Below are positions 27,615 to 36,674 of a stretch of DNA of 64,000 nucleotides, in pieces. The notes beneath the pieces are model-generated. The model saw only the letters and a program-made list of their open reading frames with translations. It searched no databases and was not told the origin of the DNA. Position 1 is the first letter of the stretch. Each line of letters begins with the position of its first letter. The stretch covers positions 3,256,839 to 3,320,838 of the forward strand of contig CP070815.1 of assembly GCA_020344215.1 (NCBI GenBank). The letters run 5' to 3'. A program made the position numbers and the translations under genes. The stretch comes from Gemmatimonadota bacterium. GTDB taxonomy: Bacteria > Gemmatimonadota > Gemmatimonadetes > Palauibacterales > KS3-K002.

Positions 27615-29987
27615 TTAGCGCAGATTCTCCTCGAACAGCTTCAGTATCCGCCGGTACTGGTCCGTCCACGCCCAGGAGTGCACGAACCCGTGATCCTCCT
27701 TCGGATAGATGGCGACTTCCCAGCTCTCCTTGCCAAGCTCCATCAGCCGCTCCGCCAATCGCACCGTGTCTTGGAAATGGACGTTCTGGTCGATCATGCC
27801 GTGGCAGATGAGCAGAGCGCCCTGCAGTCCCTCGGCGTGATAGATCGGCGAGCTTCGCGCGTATGCCTCGGCGTCGTCCTGTGGCAGCCCAAGGATGGGC
27901 GCGGTGTAACGGTGGCTGTAGTACGCCCAGTCGGTCACCGGCCGCAGCGCGGCACCGGCGGCGAACATCTCGGGCTCGGTGAACATAGCCATCAGCGTGA
28001 TGAATCCGCCGTAGCTACCGCCGTAGATCCCTATCCGCCCGGCCTCGACGCCCAGCTCGTTGATCAGGAAGCGAGCGCCATCGACCTGGTCCGACAGATC
28101 CGTCTCACCCATGTGCTTGTGGATCGCCGTACGCCAATCGCGGCCGTAGCCGGCCGAGCCACGGTAGTCGATGTCGAGCACGGTGTAGCCGCGCTCGACC
28201 AGCAGGTTGTGGAACATGAACTCCCGGTAGTAGCTGCTCCACCAGTTGTGGACGTTCTGCACGTAGCCGGCGCCGTGGACGAAAATAACGCCTACCCCGT
28301 TCGGTTCAGTTGGTCGGTAGACCCGCGCCGGAACGTCCTCGCCGTCCTGCGCCGGGAAGTAGACGATCTCCGGCGCGTGCCAGGCAAACGAGTCGAACTC
28401 CGGGGTGGTGGACCTAGTGACCTGAACGGGCTCGGCCCCAGCCCGGTTGTCCTGAAGGAAGAGCTCCGGCGGGTGGTTGGGCCACGCGTACATGACCGCC
28501 AGCCGCCGGCCATCTGGAGAGACGGCCACCGATCCGCTGCGGGCGCCGCCCCTGCCCCTGCCCCTGCCCTCGGAGCCTTGCAAGGTGCGGAAGCCGGTTA
28601 TCAGGCGGCGGTTCCCGCCGTCGAGGTTCATGCGGTAGAAGCCGCGCTCGTGTGGACTCACCTCACTGGTGACCAGGAACCACTCTTTCTCGTCCGGCGA
28701 GAGCTCTACTCTCACCACCTCCCACGGACCGGTAGTCAGCGGGGTCGGCTCGCCCCCACCTTCCGCTATTGTGTAGAGGTGAGCGAAGCCCGTCGCCTCC
28801 GAGATGTACCACACGTGGTCACCGTCGGGCATCCAGCCGGCGGAGTTCCAGCCGGGCCCGCCTATCCAAGCGTCGTCGTGCAGGTGATCGAGCGCCGTCG
28901 ACTCGCCGGTCGCAGCATCGACGCGCAGGATCCAGCGATCCTTGAAGTCATCCGAGATGCCCACGGCAAGCAGTCGGTCTGATCCGTTTGACCAGCCACG
29001 GAAGCTGAGGTCCACCTGGCGATCTTGCTGAGCGTGTTCGACCCAAGTCACATCTCCGGTCAGCAGGTCCATGATCCCCAGCTTTCCGGTGCCCTGTTCG
29101 TCACCGACGAAGGTGCGCATACGGGGTGCCTCTCGCGTGTACCCGTCTTCGGTGACGTAGTCCGGCACCCAGGCCAACCGGGCATCCCGGGCCTCGTCAC
29201 TGAGATCGAACGCCATGCGCGCGCCGTCCGGGGCGACCCAGTAGCCGCCGAGCCGTTGACCGTTCCTCACGTAGAATGCCTGCGGTGTGTCGACCTGGGC
29301 GGTGTCGGGTGGCGGAGGCCAGCGCCGCGCTCTGCTAATGGAATCTTCCGCGAAGACTCTAAGCAATTCGCGCTGTTGCTCGCTGAGGTGGAGCCGTTGT
29401 CCCGCGGGCGGTTCCCTCTCCGGCGACCCGCGGCCGCGACGGATATCGGTCAATTGCGTAACGGCACCGCTCTCCAGGTCGACCTTGAACAGGTTGTCGC
29501 CGCGGACGAAGTAGACTGTCTCGCCGTCGGGCGACATCTGGATGTGCGACAGTCGGTCTGGTGCCGAAACGAGCAGGCGCTGCCGGCCGGATCCCACGTC
29601 GAGGTAGAACAGTGCGCCATCGTGCTCGTATGCCGCTTCATCCCGGTCCTCGGAGTAGACCGCGTGCAGGCGCGGTTCGAGCCGCGCGGCTTCCTCGTCG
29701 GACAGCCGTTCCGGCTGGCCGCCGCCACGGCTCACCCGGTAGAGACCCTGCCGCTCCTCGTAAGGTGGCTTCCAGACGAAGTACAGGGTGCGCCCGTCTG
29801 GCGACCAACGAATCTGAGAGGGCGTGGTGCCGACGAGCTCGGGCCCGCGCATGATGTTGGCGACGCTGAGCTCGAACTGGGTCTCCTCAATGACCGGCTC
29901 AGGGACCTGCGCGTGGACTCCCGGGTTGATCGGAGTCGACACCAGGAACATCGCGCACGATATCCTCAGCGACTGTAGCGGTCGCAT
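27615..29987 (-). CDS. secreted S9-family prolyl oligopeptidase / dipeptidyl-peptidase IV-like
   Basis: 790 residues. An N-terminal signal peptide (cleavage near GVHAQ) precedes a beta-propeller of repeated S-P-D-G-R blades from about 45 to 530. The alpha/beta hydrolase domain has nucleophile S658 in YGGSYGGFI, acid D733 in CHGMIDQNVHF and base H766 in KEDHGFV. FVHGAGYVQNVHNWWSSYY and DYRGSAGYGRDWR are conserved loops ahead of the nucleophile. It probably removes dipeptides or cleaves short proline-containing peptides in the periplasm. It is a monocistronic gene; the FHA-protease gene upstream ends 34 bases before it on the same strand, so read-through is possible. Confidence 0.93.
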   Translation of the reverse strand: MRPLQSLRISCAMFLVSTPINPGVHAQVPEPVIEETQFELSVANIMRGPELVGTTPSQIRWSPDGRTLYFVWKPPYEERQGLYRVSRGGGQPERLSDEEAARLEPRLHAVYSEDRDEAAYEHDGALFYLDVGSGRQRLLVSAPDRLSHIQMSPDGETVYFVRGDNLFKVDLESGAVTQLTDIRRGRGSPEREPPAGQRLHLSEQQRELLRVFAEDSISRARRWPPPPDTAQVDTPQAFYVRNGQRLGGYWVAPDGARMAFDLSDEARDARLAWVPDYVTEDGYTREAPRMRTFVGDEQGTGKLGIMDLLTGDVTWVEHAQQDRQVDLSFRGWSNGSDRLLAVGISDDFKDRWILRVDAATGESTALDHLHDDAWIGGPGWNSAGWMPDGDHVWYISEATGFAHLYTIAEGGGEPTPLTTGPWEVVRVELSPDEKEWFLVTSEVSPHERGFYRMNLDGGNRRLITGFRTLQGSEGRGRGRGGARSGSVAVSPDGRRLAVMYAWPNHPPELFLQDNRAGAEPVQVTRSTTPEFDSFAWHAPEIVYFPAQDGEDVPARVYRPTEPNGVGVIFVHGAGYVQNVHNWWSSYYREFMFHNLLVERGYTVLDIDYRGSAGYGRDWRTAIHKHMGETDLSDQVDGARFLINELGVEAGRIGIYGGSYGGFITLMAMFTEPEMFAAGAALRPVTDWAYYSHRYTAPILGLPQDDAEAYARSSPIYHAEGLQGALLICHGMIDQNVHFQDTVRLAERLMELGKESWEVAIYPKEDHGFVHSWAWTDQYRRILKLFEENLR

Positions 29988-30021
29988 CTCTCCTCCTCGA
30001 GCTGTCCGACGGATACGTTGT

Positions 30022-31995
30022 CTACTCGATTCCCAGCTCCGCCTTGACCTCCGGCGTGAGCAGTAGAATCAGCTTCGTGACAGGGACGGCGAACCCCAGC
30101 CCCGTAGCTCCTCGGAGGCTGCCGCGGTGGACGCCGACCACTTCGCCGGTCGCGTTGAATACCGGGCTCCCGCTGGAGCCTTCGACGGTGAACCCGTCGA
30201 AGCGGATCGATTCGGCTGTCACCTGGCTGAAGATCCCGGCGCTCATCGAGGTCCGGGCAGTCCGCGTCTGATCGAGCGCCGCACCTAGCCCGGCGGGGAA
30301 CCCGATGAGCGCGGCGGGCTCGCCCTGCGTTGCCCGGCGCCCACTCCAGTCGACTCTCTCAATGTGCGGGCCACTGTAGTCGCGGATCCTGACGACCGCG
30401 AGGTCGGGCTGACCTGCCGGCGCGACGGCGATGACGTCCGCCGGCTCCATGAAGCGCTCGTCGGCCATGGTCACGAACACCGAGTCGGGCGCTTTGCCGT
30501 CCGGATTCACCACGTGGCGGTTGGTCACGAAGTGGCCCGACGGTGTGATGACGAAGCCCGAACCATCGAAGAGGCGCAGCCCCTGAAAGACGGTGACTAG
30601 TCCGACGGCGCCCTGATTCGCCTGCGCGACCGCCGCCAAGTTAACCCCACTGACCGCTCTCAGCTGGGCGCCGATGTCGCCCGACTGCTCCTCCGCCTCC
30701 CGAATTGCCCGCCGCAGGCTGTCCACGAGACCCGGGGACACCCGCTCTTGCGTCGCCCGCTCGAGCTCGGCCCGCAGCCGCGCGACCTCGGCGTCCGCCT
30801 GGCGCCGGGCGGAATCGCCTGCGGCGAGCTGCCTTCGTAGCGCGTCCTGCGAGCGAGCCAGCGACGCCTCCAGCGCCTGCGTCCGCTCGTCCGCCGCAAT
30901 CAGCGCGCCGCGCAGGCTATCTATCACCGACGCGGGTGCCGCTCGCTCCGTGGCGGCGAACAACTCCGAACTCAGGCGTTCATACTCCGCCGAAGCCACG
31001 TAGAGCACCGAGTCGGTCGTGGCCTGCTGGGCCGCGAGGGCTTTACGATAGTCCTCCAACTGCTCCCGCTGCTCATCGAGCGCTTGACGCTGCTCCTCCA
31101 GAGCTGCCGCCGTCGCTTGCTCGCGCCTCTCCTCCAGTATGTACAACCCGGATACGGCGGTGACGATCACAGCCAGCATCGACCAGATGAGCTGGCGCAC
31201 GCGTGCCGAGGTGCCTTGGGAAACCTCGCGCGCGACGCGCCGCACGAGCAGTGTGGTGAGCCCACCTGGCGCCGACACCGCAAGCTCTTCGACGATGAGG
31301 ACGGGCCCCTCCTCGCCGAGAGCGATCTGGTCGCCCTCCTTCAGCACGCCATCCCCATCCAGGAACTCTGCGTTGAGGAACGTGCCGTTCACGCTGCGCG
31401 CGTCACGGACGATGACCGTTCCGTCCGGCGTTAGGGCGAGCTCAGCATGGTGTCGGGAGAGCAACTCGCGCTCGGTGCCCAGCGGCCGCACCTGGCAGTC
31501 GGCCGCGCGCCCAATACGGACGACGGCGCCTTCTGCACGATAGCGCTGGCCGCTGGCGGCATCCTCGAAGACGATCTTCAGTATTGCTCCGTGTGCCTGT
31601 CGGGGTGGGGCCGCGGCGTGTGCCGGCTCTGGCGGTTGCTCCAGGTCGGCGGGCGATTCGAGGATCGTCGCGTCGAGCGTAAGGCTGGCGGCGGCCTCGA
31701 CCTTCAGACGTGGCCCGGTCTTACCGAGGCGGAGCAACGCGCCGGGCGCAACGACCTCGGCCTGACCCGGCTTGAGGCACCGCTCGCCGACATAAGTCCC
31801 GTTGCGGCTCCCCATGTCCTCGATCCACCACCGGCGGACGCGATAGACGAAGCGGACGTGGGTCCCCGAGACAACGTCGGTCCCTTCACCTGTAAGACTG
31901 AGCTCCAGGTCGGGATCACGGCCGACCCTGACCTCGGCGGACTCGTACTCGCGTGCCGCGCCGGATCTCAGGTCTCGGAGGCGGAGATAGGGCAT
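30022..31995 (-). CDS. FHA-FHA-transmembrane-coiled-coil-trypsin-like protease
   Basis: 657 residues with an uncommon order. FHA 1 is at about 20-92 (VRVGRD, then GSRNGTYVG). FHA 2 is at about 158-232 (VRIGRAADCQV, SRHHAEL, SVNGTFLN). A single transmembrane helix lies at about 269-288, and long charged helices likely to form a coiled coil follow to about 445. A trypsin-fold domain with H494 (FVTNRHVV), D531 (PDLAVVRI) and S608 (GSSGSPVF) completes it. The FHA pair, which reads phosphothreonine, would be cytosolic and the protease periplasmic. No PDZ domain follows, unlike DegP/HtrA. No Ser/Thr kinase or phosphatase is nearby. Catalysis and signal transmission across the membrane are inferred. 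Confidence 0.85.
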   Translation of the reverse strand: MPYLRLRDLRSGAAREYESAEVRVGRDPDLELSLTGEGTDVVSGTHVRFVYRVRRWWIEDMGSRNGTYVGERCLKPGQAEVVAPGALLRLGKTGPRLKVEAAASLTLDATILESPADLEQPPEPAHAAAPPRQAHGAILKIVFEDAASGQRYRAEGAVVRIGRAADCQVRPLGTERELLSRHHAELALTPDGTVIVRDARSVNGTFLNAEFLDGDGVLKEGDQIALGEEGPVLIVEELAVSAPGGLTTLLVRRVAREVSQGTSARVRQLIWSMLAVIVTAVSGLYILEERREQATAAALEEQRQALDEQREQLEDYRKALAAQQATTDSVLYVASAEYERLSSELFAATERAAPASVIDSLRGALIAADERTQALEASLARSQDALRRQLAAGDSARRQADAEVARLRAELERATQERVSPGLVDSLRRAIREAEEQSGDIGAQLRAVSGVNLAAVAQANQGAVGLVTVFQGLRLFDGSGFVITPSGHFVTNRHVVNPDGKAPDSVFVTMADERFMEPADVIAVAPAGQPDLAVVRIRDYSGPHIERVDWSGRRATQGEPAALIGFPAGLGAALDQTRTARTSMSAGIFSQVTAESIRFDGFTVEGSSGSPVFNATGEVVGVHRGSLRGATGLGFAVPVTKLILLLTPEVKAELGIE

Positions 31996-32009
31996 TGTGG
32001 TCGGTGGTC

Positions 32010-32078
32010 GGTAGCCGGTGGCCGGTCGGTCGTTGACGACTCGTTATTCCGAGTTACTGACTACCGGCCACCGCTTAC
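32010..32078. repeat. imperfect inverted repeat, REP-like
   Basis: The left arm GGTAGCCGGTGGCCGGT (32010-32026, continuing a few bases) and the right arm, whose complement reads GGTAAGCGGTGGCCGGTAG (to 32078), pair over about 20 positions. An inner ACTCG/CGAGT stem tops the loop. The preceding bases also carry tandem GGTCGGTGGTCGG. It lies between the E2 stop and the FHA-protease start and could be a repeated extragenic palindrome or part of a terminator for neither gene. Confidence 0.5.
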
Positions 32079-32125
32079 CCTTTTCCATCGGTTTGCACGT
32101 TTCGGGCTGCCTGCTGGCGCCTTAT

Positions 32126-33466
32126 CTACGCATCTTCTGGGAACGCCTCCAACACCTCCTTCACCTTGGTCATGAAGAAGTCGCCCATGGCCCCATCCAC
32201 GACCCGGTGATCGAAGGTGAGCCCGAAGTAGGCGCGGTGACGGATCGCGATCATGTCATCAATAACCACGGGCCGCTTCTCAATCGTGCCGATCCCGAGG
32301 ATCGCCACCTGCGGCTGATTGATAATCGGCGTTCCGAAGATCGACCCGAAGACGCCCGGATTCGTTATCGTGAAGGTGCCACCCTGCACATCGTCCGGGT
32401 CGAGCTGGCGCGTGCGGGCACGCTCCGCCAAGTCGATCGCCCGCCGGGCTATACCGATCAGGCTCAACTCGTCGGCGTTCTTAATGACCGGGACGATGAG
32501 CCCCGCACCTTCCTCCATCGCTACCGCCATCCCGATATTGTAAACGCCGTGGTAGACGATCTTCCTACCGACCACCGACGCGTTGAGCACCGGATACGCC
32601 TTCAGCGCCTCGACCACGGCCTTCACGATGAACGGTAGGTATGTGAGCTTGATGCCGTCCCGCTCGAAGCGCGGCTTCAACCTGGCCCGCAGCCCGGCGA
32701 CGCGCTCGAAATCGATCTCGTGAACCGAGCTCACGTGCGCGCTGATGCGGCGGCTCATGAGCATGTGCTCCATGATGCGCTGCCGCATGATGTCCATCTC
32801 TTCGACCCGGTCGGTCTCCTTGAGGACGACCTGCGGGATCTTGATCTCGAGAGTCTCGCCGTGGATCGGGACGTGGAGCAGGCCCGGCGCGCCGGGCGGG
32901 AGACCACGGGGGGCCGCGGCGCGCTGCTCGATGAAGGCCAGGATGTCTCGCTTGGTGACGCGGCCGCCGACCCCGCTGCCGCTCAACGACGAGATGTCGA
33001 CGCCGTGCTCGGCTGCGATCCGCCGGACGACCGGGGTGGAGCGCGTCCGGAGTCGTTCCTCGCGGGCCGGCACACCGGGTGCCCCGTCCCCCTTCTCCGG
33101 CTCTACCGCCGCCTCGGCGGCGATGGGCGATCCGGCGGGCTGGACCTCCGACTCAGCGGCCGGCGCAGCCTCGGCCTCCGCTCCAACAAGCCCTTTCTCC
33201 TCGGACACGGCAGCGGCTTCAGCCGTCTCGGTCTCGATCCGCGCGATCACGGTGCCGATCTCCACCGTCTGGCTCTCGATCGCCAGGATTTCGACCAGGA
33301 TACCGGAAGCCGGCGCCGGGATATCGGCGTCGACCTTGTCGGTGGAGATCTCGAGGATCGACTCGTCGCGCTTGACCTCGTCGCCTACGTTCCTGAGCCA
33401 CTTCGTGATCGTGCCTTCGGCGATAGACTCGCCCATCTGCGGCATGACGACATCTACTCTCGCCAT
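32126..33466 (-). CDS. 2-oxoacid dehydrogenase E2, dihydrolipoyl acyltransferase
   Basis: 446 residues. The lipoyl domain carries lysine K44 in EISTDKVDADIP. An Ala/Pro/Glu-rich linker follows, then a peripheral-subunit-binding domain around 140-175 (STPVVRRIAAEHGVDISSLSG). The catalytic domain has H420 and D424 in TFDHRVVDGAMGDFF. It transfers acyl groups to CoA in a pyruvate, 2-oxoglutarate or branched-chain complex. The single lipoyl domain and sequence do not decide which, so sucB versus pdhC/bkdB is left open. No E1 or E3 gene is adjacent. ygfZ, involved in iron-sulphur cluster maturation, including that of lipoyl synthase in some organisms, lies immediately upstream. Confidence 0.93.
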   Translation of the reverse strand: MARVDVVMPQMGESIAEGTITKWLRNVGDEVKRDESILEISTDKVDADIPAPASGILVEILAIESQTVEIGTVIARIETETAEAAAVSEEKGLVGAEAEAAPAAESEVQPAGSPIAAEAAVEPEKGDGAPGVPAREERLRTRSTPVVRRIAAEHGVDISSLSGSGVGGRVTKRDILAFIEQRAAAPRGLPPGAPGLLHVPIHGETLEIKIPQVVLKETDRVEEMDIMRQRIMEHMLMSRRISAHVSSVHEIDFERVAGLRARLKPRFERDGIKLTYLPFIVKAVVEALKAYPVLNASVVGRKIVYHGVYNIGMAVAMEEGAGLIVPVIKNADELSLIGIARRAIDLAERARTRQLDPDDVQGGTFTITNPGVFGSIFGTPIINQPQVAILGIGTIEKRPVVIDDMIAIRHRAYFGLTFDHRVVDGAMGDFFMTKVKEVLEAFPEDA

Positions 33467-33553
33467 CAGACAGCCTCTCTAGTACTCGAACATCCAAAGC
33501 GAAGCCCAATACGGGCCGATGGCAGCGCAAATTAACGACGGCAGGTGCCGACT

Positions 33554-34639
33554 TCAAACGGACGGATCTTGGAACGGTTCCAGCGGCGGGCCATCCAGAA
33601 CGGCCTCACCATCCCGGCCCGCGTCGGACCACCTGAGCCGTAGCAGGACCTTCGAGAGGGCGATTTCCCTTCTCACGTAGCCGAAGCCGATGGGGCCGAA
33701 GCGCGGCGACAGGACGGCCGAGGTCACCGTCCCCACTTCGTCCTGCCGGCGATAGAGGGTGGCGCCTACCGGGGGGAGCGCGCTCCAGGTTTCCGGCGCC
33801 TTCAAAGGCGCGGCCGAGCGGTAGAATCTCAGCTTGCAGAGCAGCTGATTGACGTGACCCCGGAAATGGACCCGGGCGACGACCTCCTGCCCCAGGTAGC
33901 ATCCTTTGTCAAAAGAGACCGCTTCCTCTTCCAGTCCGGTTTCCCGCGTCAGGTTCGACTCCGTGATATCAGCACCGTAGCGGGGCACGCCCGACTCGAC
34001 GCGCACCACCTCCAGAGCGCGGGAGCCGGCCGCCCGGCCGCCGTGCTCACGGGCGACCGCCAACAGCCGGCCCATCAGGTCCGGCATCGCCTCCCGCGGG
34101 GCGATGAGCTCGACGCCGTCTCCCGCCAGCCGCCGGTTACGGATCGCCAGCACGGGAGCGCCCTCCACCGCTATCTCCCGGATCCCGAGCGGCTCGGTCG
34201 GGGCCTCAAAGCCGAAGTCGGCGAAAGTCGGCGCCGCTTCCGTGCCGTACAACCCCAGCTGACCCACCGAATCGCTGGCATCCTCGAAGCTGGCATAGAT
34301 CGGTGGGAGGTGTTTCTTGAAGGTCGCCAGCAGGTTCTCGAGCCCGGACCGCGGAACGTCGAGGAGCATGTCTTCGGCCCGCGGGAAGACCCGCAGCTCG
34401 GCGAGCACCTTTCCTTTGCGATTCAGCAGCAGGGCGTGCCGCCCGGTATCCTTCAGGTCGGTTACCCTGTTGGTGACCAGGCCGTTCAGCATTTCAGCCC
34501 GCCGCTCGCCGGCCACGAGGACGGCGCCCCGGTCGCCACGGAGGGTCAGCGCGCAGCCCTCGCTGAAAGCGTTGTACTCCGCCTCCGGATCGCCCAGCTC
34601 GGGCGCGCCTTGAAGCAGCGCCGCCAGTTCCCTCTCCAC
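33554..34639 (-). CDS. ygfZ: YgfZ/GcvT-like folate-binding Fe-S maturation protein
   Basis: About 361 residues. The diagnostic YgfZ signature is VSFDKGCYLGQEVVARVHFR, with the conserved cysteine in K-G-C-Y. The N-terminal half resembles the tetrahydrofolate-binding part of GcvT (GDRGAVLVAGERRAEMLNGL). YgfZ/Iba57 proteins act with folate in assembly of 4Fe-4S proteins, among them lipoyl synthase and MiaB. The GTG at 34639 is selected because an ATG at 34720 in the same frame would sit upstream of, and read through, a clear terminator hairpin at 34667-34712. E2 follows 87 bases downstream, so the pair may be co-expressed. Confidence 0.87.
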   Translation of the reverse strand: MERELAALLQGAPELGDPEAEYNAFSEGCALTLRGDRGAVLVAGERRAEMLNGLVTNRVTDLKDTGRHALLLNRKGKVLAELRVFPRAEDMLLDVPRSGLENLLATFKKHLPPIYASFEDASDSVGQLGLYGTEAAPTFADFGFEAPTEPLGIREIAVEGAPVLAIRNRRLAGDGVELIAPREAMPDLMGRLLAVAREHGGRAAGSRALEVVRVESGVPRYGADITESNLTRETGLEEEAVSFDKGCYLGQEVVARVHFRGHVNQLLCKLRFYRSAAPLKAPETWSALPPVGATLYRRQDEVGTVTSAVLSPRFGPIGFGYVRREIALSKVLLRLRWSDAGRDGEAVLDGPPLEPFQDPSV

Positions 34640-34666
34640 GCTACCAGCTCGCCGCAACCATCGAGC

Positions 34667-34712
34667 AAAAAAAACGCAGAGGCGCCCCCCGGCCCGGAGG
34701 CCAAAGGGCGCC
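34667..34712 (-). terminator. Rho-independent terminator of the OmpA-like gene
   Basis: On the minus strand GGCGCCC pairs with GGGCGCC (34706-34712 with 34681-34687), with an inner GGCC/GGCC pairing. After six bases comes a run of eight T (34667-34674). It begins about 30 bases after the OmpA-like stop codon. Confidence 0.85.
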
Positions 34713-34742
34713 GTAGCCACGTTTCAGTCGAGAGACGCTGGC

Positions 34743-35381
34743 TTAGTCGCCCGCGCCGCGGACCATCCCGCCGTAGTCGATGACGAGCGCGACGCGGCGG
34801 TTCTCGATCCCGGTCACGCCAGGGCCATGGGCACCGGGGATGACCTGACGGTTGGCCGCTTCGCCGTAGCTGACCGCTCGCACCTGGTCAGGCTGCAAGC
34901 CGCCAGCCGTCGTCAGGTACTGCTTCACGGCGTCCGCACGACGCTGGCCCAGACGGACGTTGTAGGCCTCGCTGCCCGCCGGATCCGCGAATCCCTCAAC
35001 GGTGACGAGAGCATCCGCGTAGTAGCCACCCACGACCTCGGCGAAGCGATCGAGCACCGGCTTGTCGAGCTCGCGCAGCTCGGCTTCGTCAAAGTCGAAG
35101 TGCACGGGGACGTTGAACTTCAGCATCCCCTGCGCCTTCTCCATAGTGACGTTGAAGTCGTTGCGCAGCGCCTGCAACTCGGTCTCGAGGCTGCTGACGC
35201 GACGCTCCAGCTGGTCGACTCGGCCTGAGAGCTGATCGTCGCTGGCCCGGAACTCCTCACGGACCTGGGCGAGCTCGGCGTCCAGATCCTCCGGCGATAC
35301 GCTCGCCGGGCAGCCGTTCAGCACCAGAGCGAACAAGCCGACAACCGCGGTGGTCGCCAACCGCACGTGTCGATTCACCAT
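34743..35381 (-). CDS. OmpA/Pal-type lipoprotein with coiled coil
   Basis: 212 residues. The signal is VVGLFALVLNGC with a lipobox ending at C24 (LNGC). A 60-residue heptad-rich segment follows (LDAELAQVREEFRASDDQ and on), then an OmpA-like peptidoglycan-binding domain from about 88 (VHFDFDEAELRELDKP, VEGFADPAGSEAYNVRLGQRRADAV, ENRRVALVI). The NxxLGxxRA-type stretch contains the Asp/Arg that bind diaminopimelate. It tethers the outer membrane to peptidoglycan. Tol-Pal genes are not adjacent, so it is called OmpA/Pal-type, not pal. It ends at its own strong terminator and is monocistronic. Confidence 0.88.
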   Translation of the reverse strand: MVNRHVRLATTAVVGLFALVLNGCPASVSPEDLDAELAQVREEFRASDDQLSGRVDQLERRVSSLETELQALRNDFNVTMEKAQGMLKFNVPVHFDFDEAELRELDKPVLDRFAEVVGGYYADALVTVEGFADPAGSEAYNVRLGQRRADAVKQYLTTAGGLQPDQVRAVSYGEAANRQVIPGAHGPGVTGIENRRVALVIDYGGMVRGAGD

Positions 35382-35687
35382 CGCCCCTCCTTCTGGCTAG
35401 AATGCGTGAGACGGATATCTCGCTTCTCAACGACGCGCCGGGGGCGCCTATCGCACCGATGCCCGCGACAAGTACGTGTGACCTCTCCCGCGTTCCCAGG
35501 GTGACCTGCCCCGCACGCACGAATCCCGTTCGGTCCAGGACACGTACGGTGGTACAGCTTCTAATAGCGGGCTAGGGCCTGGGGATCAGTAATATGTGGC
35601 CCGGACCGCGGGTTGGCAACGGCCAGGGTGGGGGGCCGGCCATATCCCGGATTTGACGCCCCGCCAAGCTCTTACGAGATTTGTGGC
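35382..35687. other. divergent intergenic region, no gene seen
   Basis: About 306 bases between the starts of the OmpA-like lipoprotein and the M48 membrane peptidase. It must hold the promoters of both. I see no convincing -35/-10 pair, no hairpin with a T run and no open frame resembling a protein. Confidence 0.5.
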
Positions 35688-36674
35688 ATGGACCAGAAAC
35701 CCAGTACCCCGGCACCGAGCGACCGCATTAAGCTGATCGACATCTCCTCCCGCGCTTGGGAGCACCCGGCCGACCGGGCGGCTCTACGGAGCCTGAACGC
35801 GATCCCAGGGTTCTCCGAGGTGATCCGCAAGATCGTGGGCCTCTTCGGCGAGCGGGGGATGCGTCTGTTCTTTCAAGCGAACGCGGTCCGAGTCACGCCC
35901 AAACAGTACGGCTGGGTCTACGACCTCCATCTGGGCGTGCTCGACACGCTCGACCTCGGGTGGGAGCCGGAGCTTTACATCTCCCAGACGCCGTTCGTCA
36001 ACGCCGGCGCTTTGGGCGTCGACGAGCCGTTCGTGCTGATCAACAGCGGCGCCGTCGATGTGTTGAGCGCCGCCGAACTGGAGACCGTGCTCGCCCACGA
36101 GGTGGGCCATATCGCCAGCGACCACGTCCTCTACCGGACGGTCTTCACCCTGCTGCTCCTGCTGGCGCAGCGCCAACTCCCCATAGCCGGGATCGCGATC
36201 GGCGCGGTCATCCTGGCCATGGCAGAGTGGATCCGTAAGAGCGAGCTGTCGTCCGACCGAGCCGGGCTTCTGGGAACGCAGAACCCGGAAGCGAGCATGA
36301 GCGCGCTGATGAAGCTGGCGGGCGGCAGCCCGCTGCACGGCGAGGACCTGGACCTGAGCGAGTTCCTGCGCCAGGCGGAAGAGTACGAGGAAGATGAGAG
36401 CCTTGCGGACGCAGTCTTCAAGGTGATGAACCTCCTCGGCTCCACTCACCCCTTCCACGTCCTGCGGGTCGGTGAGCTACGCCGCTGGATACGCGAGGGC
36501 CACTACGACCGGATCCTCCGCGGCGAGTATACGCGACGCAGCGAGGAGCCCCGGGCGTACCGGGAAGACGCGAAGGAGGCGGCCTCCTACTATGGCGATG
36601 CCATCAAGAAGGCCATCCGCAAGGTGAGCCGCGCCCTCGACGAGGCAGCCAGAGGGGGGCCGACCGAGCTATAG
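35688..36674 (+). CDS. membrane-associated M48-family metallopeptidase
   Basis: 328 residues. The zinc motif HEVGH is in ETVLAHEVGHIASDHVLY near residue 150. Two hydrophobic stretches follow immediately (FTLLLLLAQ and IAGIAIGAVILAMAEW), and ELSSDRAGLLG supplies the third ligand and the conserved Asp. There is no signal peptide, so the active site is probably cytosolic or membrane-embedded, as in HtpX-like proteins. The C-terminal 80 residues are charged. The ATG at 35688 follows a run of unrelated codons and gives the natural N-terminus MDQKPSTPAPSDR. Function beyond proteolysis is unknown. Confidence 0.87.
   Translation: MDQKPSTPAPSDRIKLIDISSRAWEHPADRAALRSLNAIPGFSEVIRKIVGLFGERGMRLFFQANAVRVTPKQYGWVYDLHLGVLDTLDLGWEPELYISQTPFVNAGALGVDEPFVLINSGAVDVLSAAELETVLAHEVGHIASDHVLYRTVFTLLLLLAQRQLPIAGIAIGAVILAMAEWIRKSELSSDRAGLLGTQNPEASMSALMKLAGGSPLHGEDLDLSEFLRQAEEYEEDESLADAVFKVMNLLGSTHPFHVLRVGELRRWIREGHYDRILRGEYTRRSEEPRAYREDAKEAASYYGDAIKKAIRKVSRALDEAARGGPTEL

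Noticed and set aside
27594..28982. 462-codon plus-strand frame opposite the S9 peptidase gene
   Set aside because: Shadow of a gene with intact catalytic motifs; composition rich in Arg, Val and His with no domain.
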